The translations under genes and the position numbers were made by a program. Below, in pieces: positions 46,532 to 56,687 of a stretch of 64,000 nt of DNA. Within the stretch, counting starts at the first letter, position 1. Each line of letters opens with the position of its first letter. Source of the stretch: Monocercomonoides exilis (Eukaryota; Preaxostyla; Oxymonadida; Polymastigidae); contig LSRY02000060.1 in the NCBI GenBank assembly GCA_001643675.2, positions 366,501 through 430,500 on the forward strand. The letters run 5' to 3'. The notes beneath the pieces were generated by a model. It ran no database searches, had not been told where the DNA came from, and saw nothing but the letters and a program-made list of their open reading frames with translations.

Positions 46532-49500
46532 ATTTGATGTTGTGCATTGTGGAAGTGAAGAAGAAACATGTTTCACAATTTGGAAGGAGATGGAAAACAT
46601 GAAAAAGGAGATTGTGAACAAAACAATTCAGATAAAAGGATCAACAATTATCCGAGATTCATTCAACTTGTATAATTATCAAATCAAAAAAGCATCATCG
46701 ATGGGAGAAGAAGAAACAAAAGCTTCATTAAGTGTTGAAATGGAAATCAAAAGTCAACTGAATTATATCATTTTAAATGATATTTGTCTTGAATTAACAA
46801 ATATCCAGCTCCAATTAACATCTGATTTTGACAACTCGGCCAAAACAATCATTTCAAACAGATGTGGAGATTTGGTGATAACTGGATGTTCCTCCATTCA
46901 GAAGCAGGAATGAACAATGGATTTGATTGTGCATTTGTGGATATGATTGGAGGAAATGTGGAAGTGAATGATGAAGGATCATTCACACAAGAATGGCTTG
47001 TTGGATGTTCGAGTTCGCTGACAATGAGCAGACTTTCATTTGTTATGAAAGGTCAGTTGAATTCAAGGAGAAGTGCATTCATTCACTCAACAACAACACT
47101 CAGTGTAACGAACTGTTCAGTCTCATTTGAGAGTGGGGCATTAACAAGTGGAAAGATAGGATACACCATCATTTACATGACAGGAGGGAATCTGATTGTT
47201 GATGGATTTGTGATGGAATGTTCAGTGATAATGAATGGGAAATCTCCAATAACTATGAGAAATGGAGCTCAATTGGAGATTTTGAACAGCAGAGTGAGTG
47301 GACTGGAGGTGGAAGGTGGGAGTAGACAGGGAGGATATTTGAATGTGGAGATGAAGGAAGGTGGAAGTGTTAATATTGAAGAAAGCAATATATCCTCGAT
47401 ATGCTCAGGTGGAAGTGGAATGAAAGGGGGAAAGATGAAGACACTAATGGGGAAGAGAGGAACATTGAAAGTGAAAGGAGTGAAATTATTACGATGTGCT
47501 GTGCCATCAGAGGATATTGAGAATGGAGGGAGAGGAATGGGAGAAGGGATGAATGTGAAGCTGCCAGAGGAGACAGTATCATTTGTGATGGAAGGAATGG
47601 AATTTGAGGGATGCAATGCCTGGAAAGAAAAGAACATGTTTGTTTCAGGATGGAATCTGAGCAAGATTGTGAACAAGGAGCACTTGAAATGGGAGATGAG
47701 TGAAGTGGAGTAAGGATCACTGGATGAATTGTGTGGGTGGGAAAAAAGACGAAAGGAGAGGAGGGATGTGTGATTCTATTTGTTGTGTATTTGTGGAGGA
47801 ACTGGAGTGGGTATGGGTTTGTTTCGAAGGATGGAGGAGGAGATTTCATTGGATGTGGATATTCAGAAGCGCCATGTTCATCGATTGACCACTTGATATC
47901 ACTGAGATATGAACCACTTGGAGAAGGGTTATCACACATCAACATTGTGGGATCAGGATTGCTCCAGAAAGCAATATCATTTTTGTTATCATCATCTTCA
48001 AACACTACAGTTGTATCAATTGAGGGAGAAAAAGAAGGAACAAATCTGAAAGTGAGTGAAGGAGGAAGAAATGAAGGCGAAGAAGAAGAAGGAAGGGGAA
48101 TGATATCATCGAATGTTCATCTTTCTTTCACGAATCTGTCATTTTCTCTGCCAAATGAATTGGAGAGACATTTGTCACTCATTCACTCAACTTCATTCTC
48201 AGCAACGTCAATTTCAATCAAGAGGTGCTCATTTGTTTGTGGGGGTTCAGCAAAGGAAACTAAATATTGTCTGATAAAAGCAGTGGTGGGAGTGTGGTGA
48301 TTGAGGATTTTGCACTTTCTCGGTTCAATCTGGCAAAAGGGTTTGTTGAATTCTCAACAGATGTGAAGAGTATTGATGTGATGAATGTGTCTGTTTCAAA
48401 CACAACAATCTCAGGAAGCAGTCTGATATCGCTGAGTCAGGCATCCCCAACAAATGTGTTGATCAACAAAGCAAGAGAAAACGCCAAACAAATTGTGAGG
48501 GCGAACAGCTCCTCGTTTGCTAACATCACATGTTCAAAGAACAGAGCATGTGTGATGAGTGTGGGATCATTTTCATCTGAAATGGAATGTGAGATCGAAG
48601 GGTGTGTTCTGACGAAGTGCATGAGTGAGAGGAGCAAAGAAGGAGGAGGGATGAAGGCGTGTTTGAAGAGAGGGGAATCAGAATTGAAAGTGAGAGGATG
48701 CTCGTTTGTGATGTGAATGTGCTCAACTGAAGATGGGAGAGGAGGAGGAGCGATGATTGATGCAATTGATCCGAATGCTGAATCAGTTGAAAAGGAAATG
48801 CTAGCTCTTGGGGTGAAACTGGAAAACATAAGATTTGTGATGAATGAAGCCTTTGTTGGGAAGGATGTGTTCATTAAGTGCAATTCGATTGAGAGGCAGG
48901 TGAATGAGTCACTGTTTTCGCTGGACTTCAGCCAGGATGCTTTGAAGTCGAAGAACTCGATTTGTGGGAGCAATGGAGAAGAGAATATTGATGTTGATCT
49001 GATTCCACTGATCACATTCTATTATTCAGCACAGGTGTTTGTGTGTGTGAATGGGAGCGACAGCGTGCAATGTGGAAGACAGGATGCGCCATGTGAGAGC
49101 ATCAGCAATGGAGTGCAACACATTCAAGAAAGCACTGCGAGAATGATAATTATTGATGGAGAATGTTTGATTGGAGGAGAATGTGTGATTGGGGATGTGA
49201 GGATGGTGCCAGTGAAGAAAACAAAGGGGAAGATCCATTTTGATGGGAAGATAAAAAACATCAGAGGAGGACAGCATCATGAAGTTTGTGAATGAGAGTA
49301 TGATGGAGAGGTGTTTGTTTATGTTTGGAGATGCATTTGAAGGGGTTGAGGAGAGTGTTTTGAAAGAGAAGGATGGGAAATTGGAGATTTTAGATTGCTT
49401 TTTCAGCTCGTCAGCAATGGATCTTGTGATGAAGAGCATGATTCTTCATGTCGAAAGTGGAGAGCTGAAGATGAGCGAAACGTTGTTCAGTGGAATTCAT

Positions 49501-49971
49501 TCATCTGTGCCACTTCTGTCATTCCGTGGAGAATCGGGTGCGTCAATTGTTGAAACCAGAATGTTGAATATCGAGTGTGAGGGGGAAATTGTGAGAGTTG
49601 GGGAAAAAGCGAAGGTAGAGATGAAGGAAGTGAAGTTTGAGTATATTTCAGTGGCTATTGAAGGAAGCGTGATGAAGATGGATGGAGCTGAAAGGGGATT
49701 GAGTGTGCTGAACTGTTCCTTTGTGAAATGTCGGAGCACAAAAGAGAAGGGAAGAATGATGGAGATTTGTGAATGCTTGGATGTGAAAATAGACAATTGC
49801 CTTTTTAATGGGAGTTCAAAGGAAAGAAAAGAATATCATTTGAATGAAGAAGAGGAGATGTGCAAATGGGATGAATCTCTTGTGGATGTCGTGAAGAGTT
49901 CTGTTTTGATGAAAGACACAGCAATCTCTAATTCACCAGAAGGTGGAATAACAATGAGTGAGAAAACATAT
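46532..49971 (+). pseudogene. Beta-helix surface-protein gene, left arm, cut by a MITE
   Basis: An acceptor-like TTTTTGTAG precedes 46,532. The exon opens FDVVHCGSEEETCFTIW. At least two cap units follow: KDGGGDFIGCGYSEAPC near 47.85 kb and FVCVNGSDSVQCGRQDAPC near 49.04 kb, with beta-helix rungs between. Frame changes near 46,910, 47,745, 48,250 and 49,255 sit at or beside homopolymers; the last two differ in length between the arms. TAA at 47,711 and 48,261 read as Gln keep the frame (EMSEVE-Q-GSLDE; CGGFSKGN-Q-ILSDKSSGG). A TGA at 48,714 follows a possible 6-base duplication. The gene is truncated at 49,971, where MITE 2 begins, after ISNSPEGGITMSEKTYG. Confidence 0.65.
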
Positions 49972-50210
49972 GGGTAATTCTTTTTGAAAAGTCGCAAATG
50001 TTTAATTCTCAAATAAATAAAAATATTCATATTTTTATGAAAATTTTGTTAACGTATACTAAACTTCACCAATATGGAATCAAATTCTGGATAATGCCAT
50101 TTCAAACGTTCTAAATAAGATTCGTGAGTGGAAACAGAAATTTGAGCAAATTATGAAAAAAAATTTTTTTTGAAAATTAAACGTTTGCGACTTTTCAAAA
50201 AGAATAACCC
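49972..50210. mobile_element. MITE 2 (239 bp), left arm
   Basis: The ends read inward as GGGTAATTCTTTTTGAAAAG and GGGTTATTCTTTTTGAAAAG, then TCGCAAA.GTTTAATT. ATAT lies on both sides (49,968-49,971 and 50,211-50,214). It interrupts the beta-helix gene. The first bases resemble the ends of the 14.5-kb element (GGGTGATTCTTTTCGAAAAC), and the duplicated ATAT is the same, so a shared transposase is plausible. Confidence 0.8.
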
Positions 50211-50504
50211 ATATATATAAAAGTCATAAACTTTTAACATTATTTACTGAGACTTTTTCACTTTGCAGAAATTACAATTAACATTTATTCTTATTGTTTA
50301 TCGCAATGCAGTAACTATTTATGATTATTTAAATGATTTCACATTTAATCTTGTTGTATTTTAAAAACATGTATATTTTTTTATTCATTATGTTGAGAAA
50401 ATATAAATTGAAAATAAATATTTTCAATTAAAAATTAAAAATTTCAAAGCAGTTTCGATATTTTTACAAAAAATATTCCCATAACTTGACTATCATAATT
50501 TAAA

Positions 50505-51106
50505 TTGAAAAATATATCTTCCAATTTCTGTCACATGGAGACTCAATATAACAAAGAAGATATTCAAAAATTAACTTTTTTTGAATTTATTGTTATGTCA
50601 AATGGAAATAACAAATTAGCTCTAGAAATTTTGTTATTGATGGGATGCATTAAAAAGTCCTTTAAATGCTGGAAATGCGAAAAAGAGATGAATCTGACGA
50701 TGAAAAAAACCCGAATGCGACTATTACACTTTTAAATGTTCGTTGTGTGGAAAACTATACAGTTGGAATCATGAATCTTTGTTTATGGATTTCAATTTAT
50801 CGCCTTACTACGTCATGACACTGTTTTGTCACTTTTGGTACAAACATTCTGTGAATAAGGTTGTGAAAGAAACAAAACTATCAAAGAACACAGTCTTGAG
50901 CTTTTTCAAAAGATTACGTAATATCTGCTGTTATCTTAAAGCGCTTGACACCGAAAAAATTTGAAAAAACAGAAAAGTTGAAATGGATGAAACACTGATT
51001 CACAAAAGAAAAAATGGGGTGGAAAGAGTTAAAGAACAGCAGTGGCTGTGGGGAGCAGTTGAAAGAAAAGTGGAAGGAAGAGATATGGTATGTCAGCTAT
51101 AGATCC
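50505..51106 (+). pseudogene. ISXO2/Merlin-like (IS1595-type) transposase remnant, left arm
   Basis: A zinc-ribbon-like N-terminus (CWKCEKEMN, then TFKCSLCGKL) precedes a helical region, NKVVKETKLSKNTVLSFFKR. The start of the ISXO2-type catalytic domain then reads VEMDETLIHKRK (first acidic residue) and QQWLWGAVERKVEGRDM. The frame shifts once near 50,715, in an A/C run between KKTR and ECDYYTFKC. A TGA follows ALDTEKI at about 50,963. The rest of the catalytic domain is missing: the frame stops where a repeat-bounded element begins at 51,081. The same lesions are in the right arm, so decay preceded the duplication. Confidence 0.65.
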
Positions 51107-51404
51107 ATCTCGATTAAGATCTATCAATATTATCTATTTATGAATATCTGATGGTTATTATCATCTTGTATAATAAGTTGGAAGGCGATGGTAATATGAT
51201 GGAGATCGTTTTATGAATATCTGATGGTAGTTGTCATTTAGTGTAATAAGCTGGAATAGGTGATGATAATAAGATAGAGATCATGAGGAGATTGCTGATA
51301 CTCTTAGAGGTTTCTCATGATTAGATATTCAGTGATGTTCTATAAAGATGGAGTTATTGATAGGTGTAATCGATATGGATCCATAGCTGATATACCATAT
51401 CTCC
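51081..51404. repeat. Small element with 36-bp terminal inverted repeats and internal tandem repeat, left arm
   Basis: AGATATGGTATGTCAGCTAT at 51,081 continues AGATCCATCTCGATT. It is complementary, with about three mismatches, to the sequence at 51,368-51,404 that ends in CATATCTCC. Between the ends two units of about 73 bases, each starting TATGAATATCTGATGGT, lie in tandem at 51,138 and 51,212. It adjoins the truncated transposase. A 74-codon frame at 51,317-51,541 crosses its right end and encodes nothing I recognise. Short perfect hairpins (GGAGACTTTGTCTCC) follow near 51,471. Confidence 0.6.
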
Positions 51405-51660
51405 TAGGAGGAGAATTAGCTAAAAGATTAACTGGAAGATTAACTAAAGTTGTTCGCAACGAAGTTGCTCAGGAGACTTTGTCTCCGTGTTCAAGTTGGA
51501 AATTAATGGTGAAATTGTGTGAAAATTGGTGTTATCGTTGATGAAATTGTTGATGAATAACATGAGTTGAACATGTGTCGAACGTTGATGAAATCGTTGG
51601 TGTGATGGTTGGTGAAGTCGCAAATAAAAATAATTGATTAAATTTTTTGTTTTATAGTAA

Positions 51661-51912
51661 ATGGGTCGGAAAAAGATATACGCAACTGTGGAAGAAGCTA
51701 AAGAGGCTCAACAGAAACAAATTAAACAGTTTCAGGAAAAACGCAAGGAAGAAACTAAGTATTACAACGAACATGTATCTGAAAAACAGAAGAAATTGAT
51801 TAAGATATTGAAAAGAAAGCTTATCGAAAATGATGAGTTGTTAGATGAGATGATGGAAAAAGTTAATGGTTAAGTTTGGAGACGATTATATTTTTAGCTG
51901 AATGAGTTAACT
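51661..51912 (+). pseudogene. Small coiled-coil protein, truncated copy at the arm boundary
   Basis: Starts MGRKKIYATVEEAKEAQQKQ and is identical to the right-arm copy up to residue 70, except Met/Leu at one position. There the inverted repeat ends and the reading passes into unrelated sequence. A TAA follows immediately; read as Gln it adds only a short tail. Confidence 0.6.
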
Positions 51913-52237
51913 GTTTTGCCTGCACAGGGTGGACTGGGCAGTTAATGAGTGTGCTGTGGAGTGGAAATATTGGGTTAAATCTCAATGCTGGAAGCGTGGA
52001 CCGGTGGACCGGATGTCCGGTCAATTTTCATTTCATTTGAAAATAGGTTCCAACATGCCATTTCTTCCACATGAGTGTTTTTCCCTTAATTTTGGCATGA
52101 TTTAAAGGGTTTTTATTTAATTTCGATTGTGTTATCATTTTGCCACATTGCCACATGGTATCGATGGTGGTATAGAACAAGTGGCACACACTTTTTGTAT
52201 TGTTTGTGTGTAAATGATTCCAAATATACGAATATGT
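51874..52237. other. Non-coding part of the core between the arms
   Basis: No gene is seen. It includes a GC-rich cluster of related short words around 52,000 (GGACCGGTGGACCGGATGTCCGGTC) with dyad symmetry, next to the helicase stop. This could be an origin or terminator-like element. Confidence 0.4.
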
Positions 52238-54580
52238 TCAATTAATATCCACAGAACAGTCAATATCATCTTCATCTTCTCGTCGTTTGAGGAGTTGTTC
52301 ATACTCTGGTTTAAGCTTATAACACCACACTTGATTTCCTCTTCCACCTATTCGTATTTTCTCACATCTGTCTTTAATTGCAAGTTGGAATGAGCGATCG
52401 TTCTTGTATTCAACTGGTCTGAAACATAGTGCATCAGAACATCTCCACACTTCTTTGAGTTTATTGTAATGCTCCTGACAGAACACATCGATGACAGAGA
52501 GTGGTGCTGCAATGATATCTTCCTTTGCTTCCGTTGAAGGAATAGCCCTTGTGTTGAAATTGGAGAGATCTTTGCTGACGAAATAACAGAGAAGTTGTTC
52601 ACAGAATTCATTGTCGAAAGAGCTTATGAAATCCTTGAAGAATGTGAGATTGTTCTTATATTTTGAGTTACAATCACAAACAACATATCTTCTGTCATTA
52701 ATCTCAATCTTCACCGGGTATATGTGATTTGTCACAAATATGAAATCAGCGACGTTCTCAGCTGTTCTTCTTGCCTGATTCTTCTCATTGATTCTGATTG
52801 TTGAATCCATGATTATACTCTTCAATGTGTCAAAGTTAGCTGTTCGATCATCTCCAACATTCTTCAATTCGTTAAATTCAATAAGCATTTTCCCTTCGAC
52901 GATGGAGTTGAACTGTCTTGTCAGTTCTGCAATCTCTGTGACATTTGGACATGAGTGTCCTGCCAACAGTTCGGCAAGCACATTTCTCCAGACATTCTTT
53001 CCAAAACCTTGCAAACCTTTGAGAACAAGTGATGTTTCTGCTTTTTTACCAGGATTATGAACAATTGAAGCAATCCAACAGAGGATGTATTGAAAGAGTT
53101 CTTCGTTATTGTTGTCAATAACTTCTCGTGTGAAATCAAGAAATGGTTTGATGATTTCGTTGTTTGGCTCGTTTGCCATTTGGTATTTGAACCCATGGAA
53201 CAGAGAGAATATTCGAGGGCTATCTGAGAAGTACTTCATCTCATTGATCGATGGAACATGTGAGTATTTTACATAAGCTGTCTCAAATGTGAGAGTCTTT
53301 TTATCATCATGCCAGAGTTTTATTGTTTTGGACAGTTCGTTCATTGCTGATTTAGTCTTGAATGTCATCGAATAACAAGAGGAGTGAATGTCAAACTCTT
53401 TCACAATGAATTCCATCCTTGCTTCAACAAAGCTTAGAACTTTTGTGAGATCTTCTGCAACTTCCGACAGTGAGGAGTATTGTTTTCGACAAACTTTATC
53501 CCTGACTTCAGAGAACGAGAACGATGAGTTGAGATTTATTTCACGAACAGTAATCTCTCGTGGAGGTTCTTCCTTTTGCTCATTCTCTTTTCTGAGGAGT
53601 GGAATGATCACATCATTGTTATATGTTGGATTCCATCTCTTGAAAATATTTTGAAGAACAAATGGATGTGACTTGTTGTCTCTGTTCCTGTTTCTTTACT
53701 CTTCACAGTGAGTGATTGCATTTGCTGCAAGAGCAGTTGTCGCTTTGATTTGAGTGTTAAGAAAATCTTTCGATTCGTTGTCGAAACAGTTAATGTTGAC
53801 GAGAGAGTTGAGAGCTGTAAACAACAGCAAAAGAGTTAACTCAGAATCAAGTGACAAAGAACCTGTGTCGTTATGTATTTCAACATCTTTGAGTCCATCA
53901 ACAAGAGCAAGAGCGACAGTTGGAGACATATCAACAATTCCATCTTTTGTGAGAAGATTGTGTGGTTCAGCTGCAATTATCGCTGATGTATTCTCTGTTT
54001 TGAGGTTCATACCGAATATGTCAAAAACACTCTCAAGTGATGAAAGATTTCTGAGCTCTCTGTTATTGTTGAGGGTGATGTATTTGGTGATAATTCTCTT
54101 GCCATCTTTCATCTCTCTGTATGAAGAGTCAGCTCGAATAACAAGCCTCTGTTTTCCATCTCCAATACCTGCAAAAATGTCGATATCGTTCTCTGGACTC
54201 GTGAACACTTTGGTTTGTGACGAACATTTGAGGGGATAACAACACAGCTCACAATAAATGTGAAGACCACCATGAGCTGTTTGTACAAGTCCGACATTTC
54301 GGGGGAGTTTGTCGAGAATGGAATTCCTGATGGTTTTCGTTTGTTCAGCTTGAAGGGATTTGTTGATATCAACATCAACTGCACAAAGATTCTCACATTT
54401 TCTGATATCGACAGCTGTTCCAGTGTGTCGTTGACCCTGCTTCTTGTCAGAGTATTTCTTGAAGTCGAACAAGTTTACAAGGTGATCTTTCATTCGTTCT
54501 CCCATTGTGTGCTGTTCTGTTAACATTGAATCAATTTATTGTTGGATTACGTTGTCAGAGTCTGTTTGGGGGTTTTCCAT
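52238..54580 (-). CDS. Primase-polymerase / SF3 helicase (TAA read as Gln)
   Basis: A single frame of 780 residues runs from ATG 54,578-54,580 to TGA 52,238-52,240 if TAA at 54,536-54,538 and 53,696-53,698 are Gln. The first falls in NVIQQ-(TAA)-IDSMLTEQ; the second links the two domains. The N-terminal archaeo-eukaryotic-type primase has CAVDVDI (acidic pair, residues 69 and 71), TAHGGLHIYC (His 103/107) and PENDIDIFAG (Asp 132/134). The C-terminal D5/DUF5906-like SF3 helicase has Walker A GLQGFGKN (about 522-528), Walker B MLIEFNEL (about 566-571), motif C FIFVTNH (about 613-619) and an Arg in NDRRYV. This fusion replicates virophages, polinton-like viruses, transpovirons and related selfish replicons. 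No capsid, packaging ATPase or integrase gene was seen nearby. Confidence 0.85.
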
Positions 54581-54721
54581 TTCATTCAAATAAAAAAATC
54601 TCTTTTCAAAACAAATACATTTCAAAAAACGTAAATTAACGGTGAAGATGATGTTGGTGTAAATATCGAAAATGAACGACAATTGAATATTTTCACATTA
54701 AATGTATTTTGCCCAATTTGC

Positions 54722-55000
54722 TCACTTTGACAGTTTGCCCGCATATTTTAATGAATGTAATTGACCAGGTCCACCAGTTGTTGGCAAATAACCATTAACT
54801 TTTTCCATCAACTCATCTAACAACTCATCATTTTCGATAAGCTTTCTTTTCAATATCTTAATCAATTTCTTCTGTTTTTCAGATACATGTTCGTTGTAAT
54901 ACTTAGTTTCTTCCTTGCGTTTTTCCTGAAACTGTTTAATTTGTTTCTGTTGAGCCTCTTTAGCTTCTTCCACAGTTGCGTATATCTTTTTCCGACCCAT
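54722..55000 (-). CDS. Small basic coiled-coil protein, complete copy
   Basis: 92 residues, ATG to TGA, starting MGRKKIYATVEEAKEAQQKQ, strongly helical and Lys/Glu-rich (QKKLIKILKRKLIENDELL), ending with a Gly/Pro linker and YAGKLSK. It lies 142 bases upstream of the primase-helicase on the same strand, so the two may be co-expressed. The first 70 residues lie in the repeat arm and the last 22 in the core, so this complete copy spans the arm/core boundary. Similar short GRKK-type coiled-coil ORFs accompany several replicons and transposons; function unknown. Confidence 0.65.
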   Translation of the reverse strand: MGRKKIYATVEEAKEAQQKQIKQFQEKRKEETKYYNEHVSEKQKKLIKILKRKLIENDELLDELMEKVNGYLPTTGGPGQLHSLKYAGKLSK

Positions 55001-55256
55001 TTACTATAAAACAAAAAATTTAATCAATTATTTTTATTTGCGACTTCACCAACCATCACACCAACGATTTCATCAACGTTCGACACATGTTCAACTCATG
55101 TTATTCATCAACAATTTCATCAACGATAACACCAATTTTCACACAATTTCACCATTAATTTCCAACTTGAACACGGAGACAAAGTCTCCTGAGCAACTTC
55201 GTTGCGAACAACTTTAGTTAATCTTCCAGTTAATCTTTTAGCTAATTCTCCTCCTA

Positions 55257-55580
55257 GGAGATATGGTATATCAGCTATGGATCCATATCGATTACACCTA
55301 TCAATAACTCCATCTTTATAGAACATCACTGAATATCTAATCATGAGAAACCTCTAAGAGTATCAGCAATCTCCTCATGATCTCTATCTTATTATCATCA
55401 CCTATTCCAGCTTATTACACTAAATGACAACTACCATCAGATATTCATAAAACGATCTCCATCATATTACCATCGCCTTCCAACTTATTATACAAGATGA
55501 TAATAACCATCAGATATTCATAAATAGATAATATTGATAGATCTTAATCGAGATGGATCTATAGCTGACATACCATATCT
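55257..55580. repeat. Small repeat-bounded element, right arm
   Basis: Mirror of 51,081-51,404, with the same 36-bp terminal inverted repeats and internal 73-base tandem units. Confidence 0.6.
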
Positions 55581-56157
55581 CTTCCTTCCACTTTTCTTTC
55601 AACTGCTCCCCACAGCCACTGCTGTTCTTTAACTCTTTCCACCCCATTTTTTCTTTTTGTGAATCAGTGTTTCATCCATTTCAACTTTTCTGTTTTTTCA
55701 AATTTTTTCGGTGTCAAGCGCTTTAAGATAACAGCAGATATTACGTAATCTTTTGAAAAAGCTCAAGACTGTGTTCTTTGATAGTTTTGTTTCTTTCACA
55801 ACCTTATTCACAGAATGTTTGTACCAAAAGTGACAAAACAGTGTCATGACGTAGTAAGGCGATAAATTGAAATCCATAAACAAAGATTCATGATTCCAAC
55901 TGTATAGTTTTCCACACAACGAACATTTAAAAGTGTAATAGTCGCATTCGGGTTTTTTTCATCGTCAGATTCATCTCTTTTTCGCATTTCCAGCATTTAA
56001 AGGACTTTTTAATGCATCCCATCAATAACAAAATTTCTAGAGCTAATTTGTTATTTCCATTTGACATAACAATAAATTCAAAAAAAGTTAATTTTTGAAT
56101 ATCTTCTTTGTTATATTGAGTCTCCATGTGACAGAAATTGGAAGATATATTTTTCAA
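55555..56157 (-). pseudogene. ISXO2/Merlin-like transposase remnant, right arm
   Basis: Mirror of 50,505-51,106, with the same frameshift and TGA. The shared lesions date its death before the arms were copied. Confidence 0.65.
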
Positions 56158-56451
56158 TTTAAATTATGATAGTCAAGTTATGGGAATATTTTTTGTAAAA
56201 ATATCGAAACTGCTTTGAAATTTTTAATTTTTAATTGAAAATATTTATTTTCAATTTATATTTTCTCAACATAATGAATAAAAAAATATACATGTTTTTA
56301 AAATACAACAAGATTAAATGTGAAATCATTTAAATAATCATAAATAGTTACTGCATTGCGATAAACAATAAGAATAAATGTTAATTGTAATTTCTGCAAA
56401 GTGAAAAAGTCTCAGTAAATAATGTTAAAAGTTTATGACTTTTATATATAT

Positions 56452-56687
56452 GGGTTATTCTTTTGAAAAGTCGCAAACGTTTAATTTTCAAAAAAATTTT
56501 TTTCATAATTTGCTCAAATTTCTGTTTCCACTCACGAATCTTATTTAGAACGTTTGAAATGGCATTATCCAGAATTTGATTCCATATTGGTGAAGTTTAG
56601 TATACGTTAACAAAATTTTCATAAAAATATGAATATTTTTATTTATTTGAGAATTAAACATTTGCGACTTTTCAAAAAGAATTACCC
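56452..56687. mobile_element. MITE 2, right arm
   Basis: Mirror of 49,972-50,210, one or more bases shorter in T/A runs, with the same ATAT flanks. Confidence 0.75.

Larger units (their letters stand above)
45468..51873. repeat. Left arm of a giant inverted repeat
   Basis: This arm of about 6.4 kb is repeated in reverse complement at 54,788-61,193. Positions pair so that their sum is about 106,660 along the whole length. The outer limit is CATAGGTT..AAACGCGTTCC; the inner limit is AAGTTAATGGTTA, inside a small ORF. The arms differ at only a few places, mostly single bases in homopolymers. Contents from outside in: MITE 1, beta-helix gene, MITE 2, ISXO2/Merlin-like transposase remnant, a small repeat-bounded element and a charged ORF. 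Confidence 0.9.

Noticed and set aside
47269-47676. Long Ser/Pro-rich frames opposite the beta-helix genes in both arms
   Set aside because: They are antisense shadows of a purine-rich coding strand.
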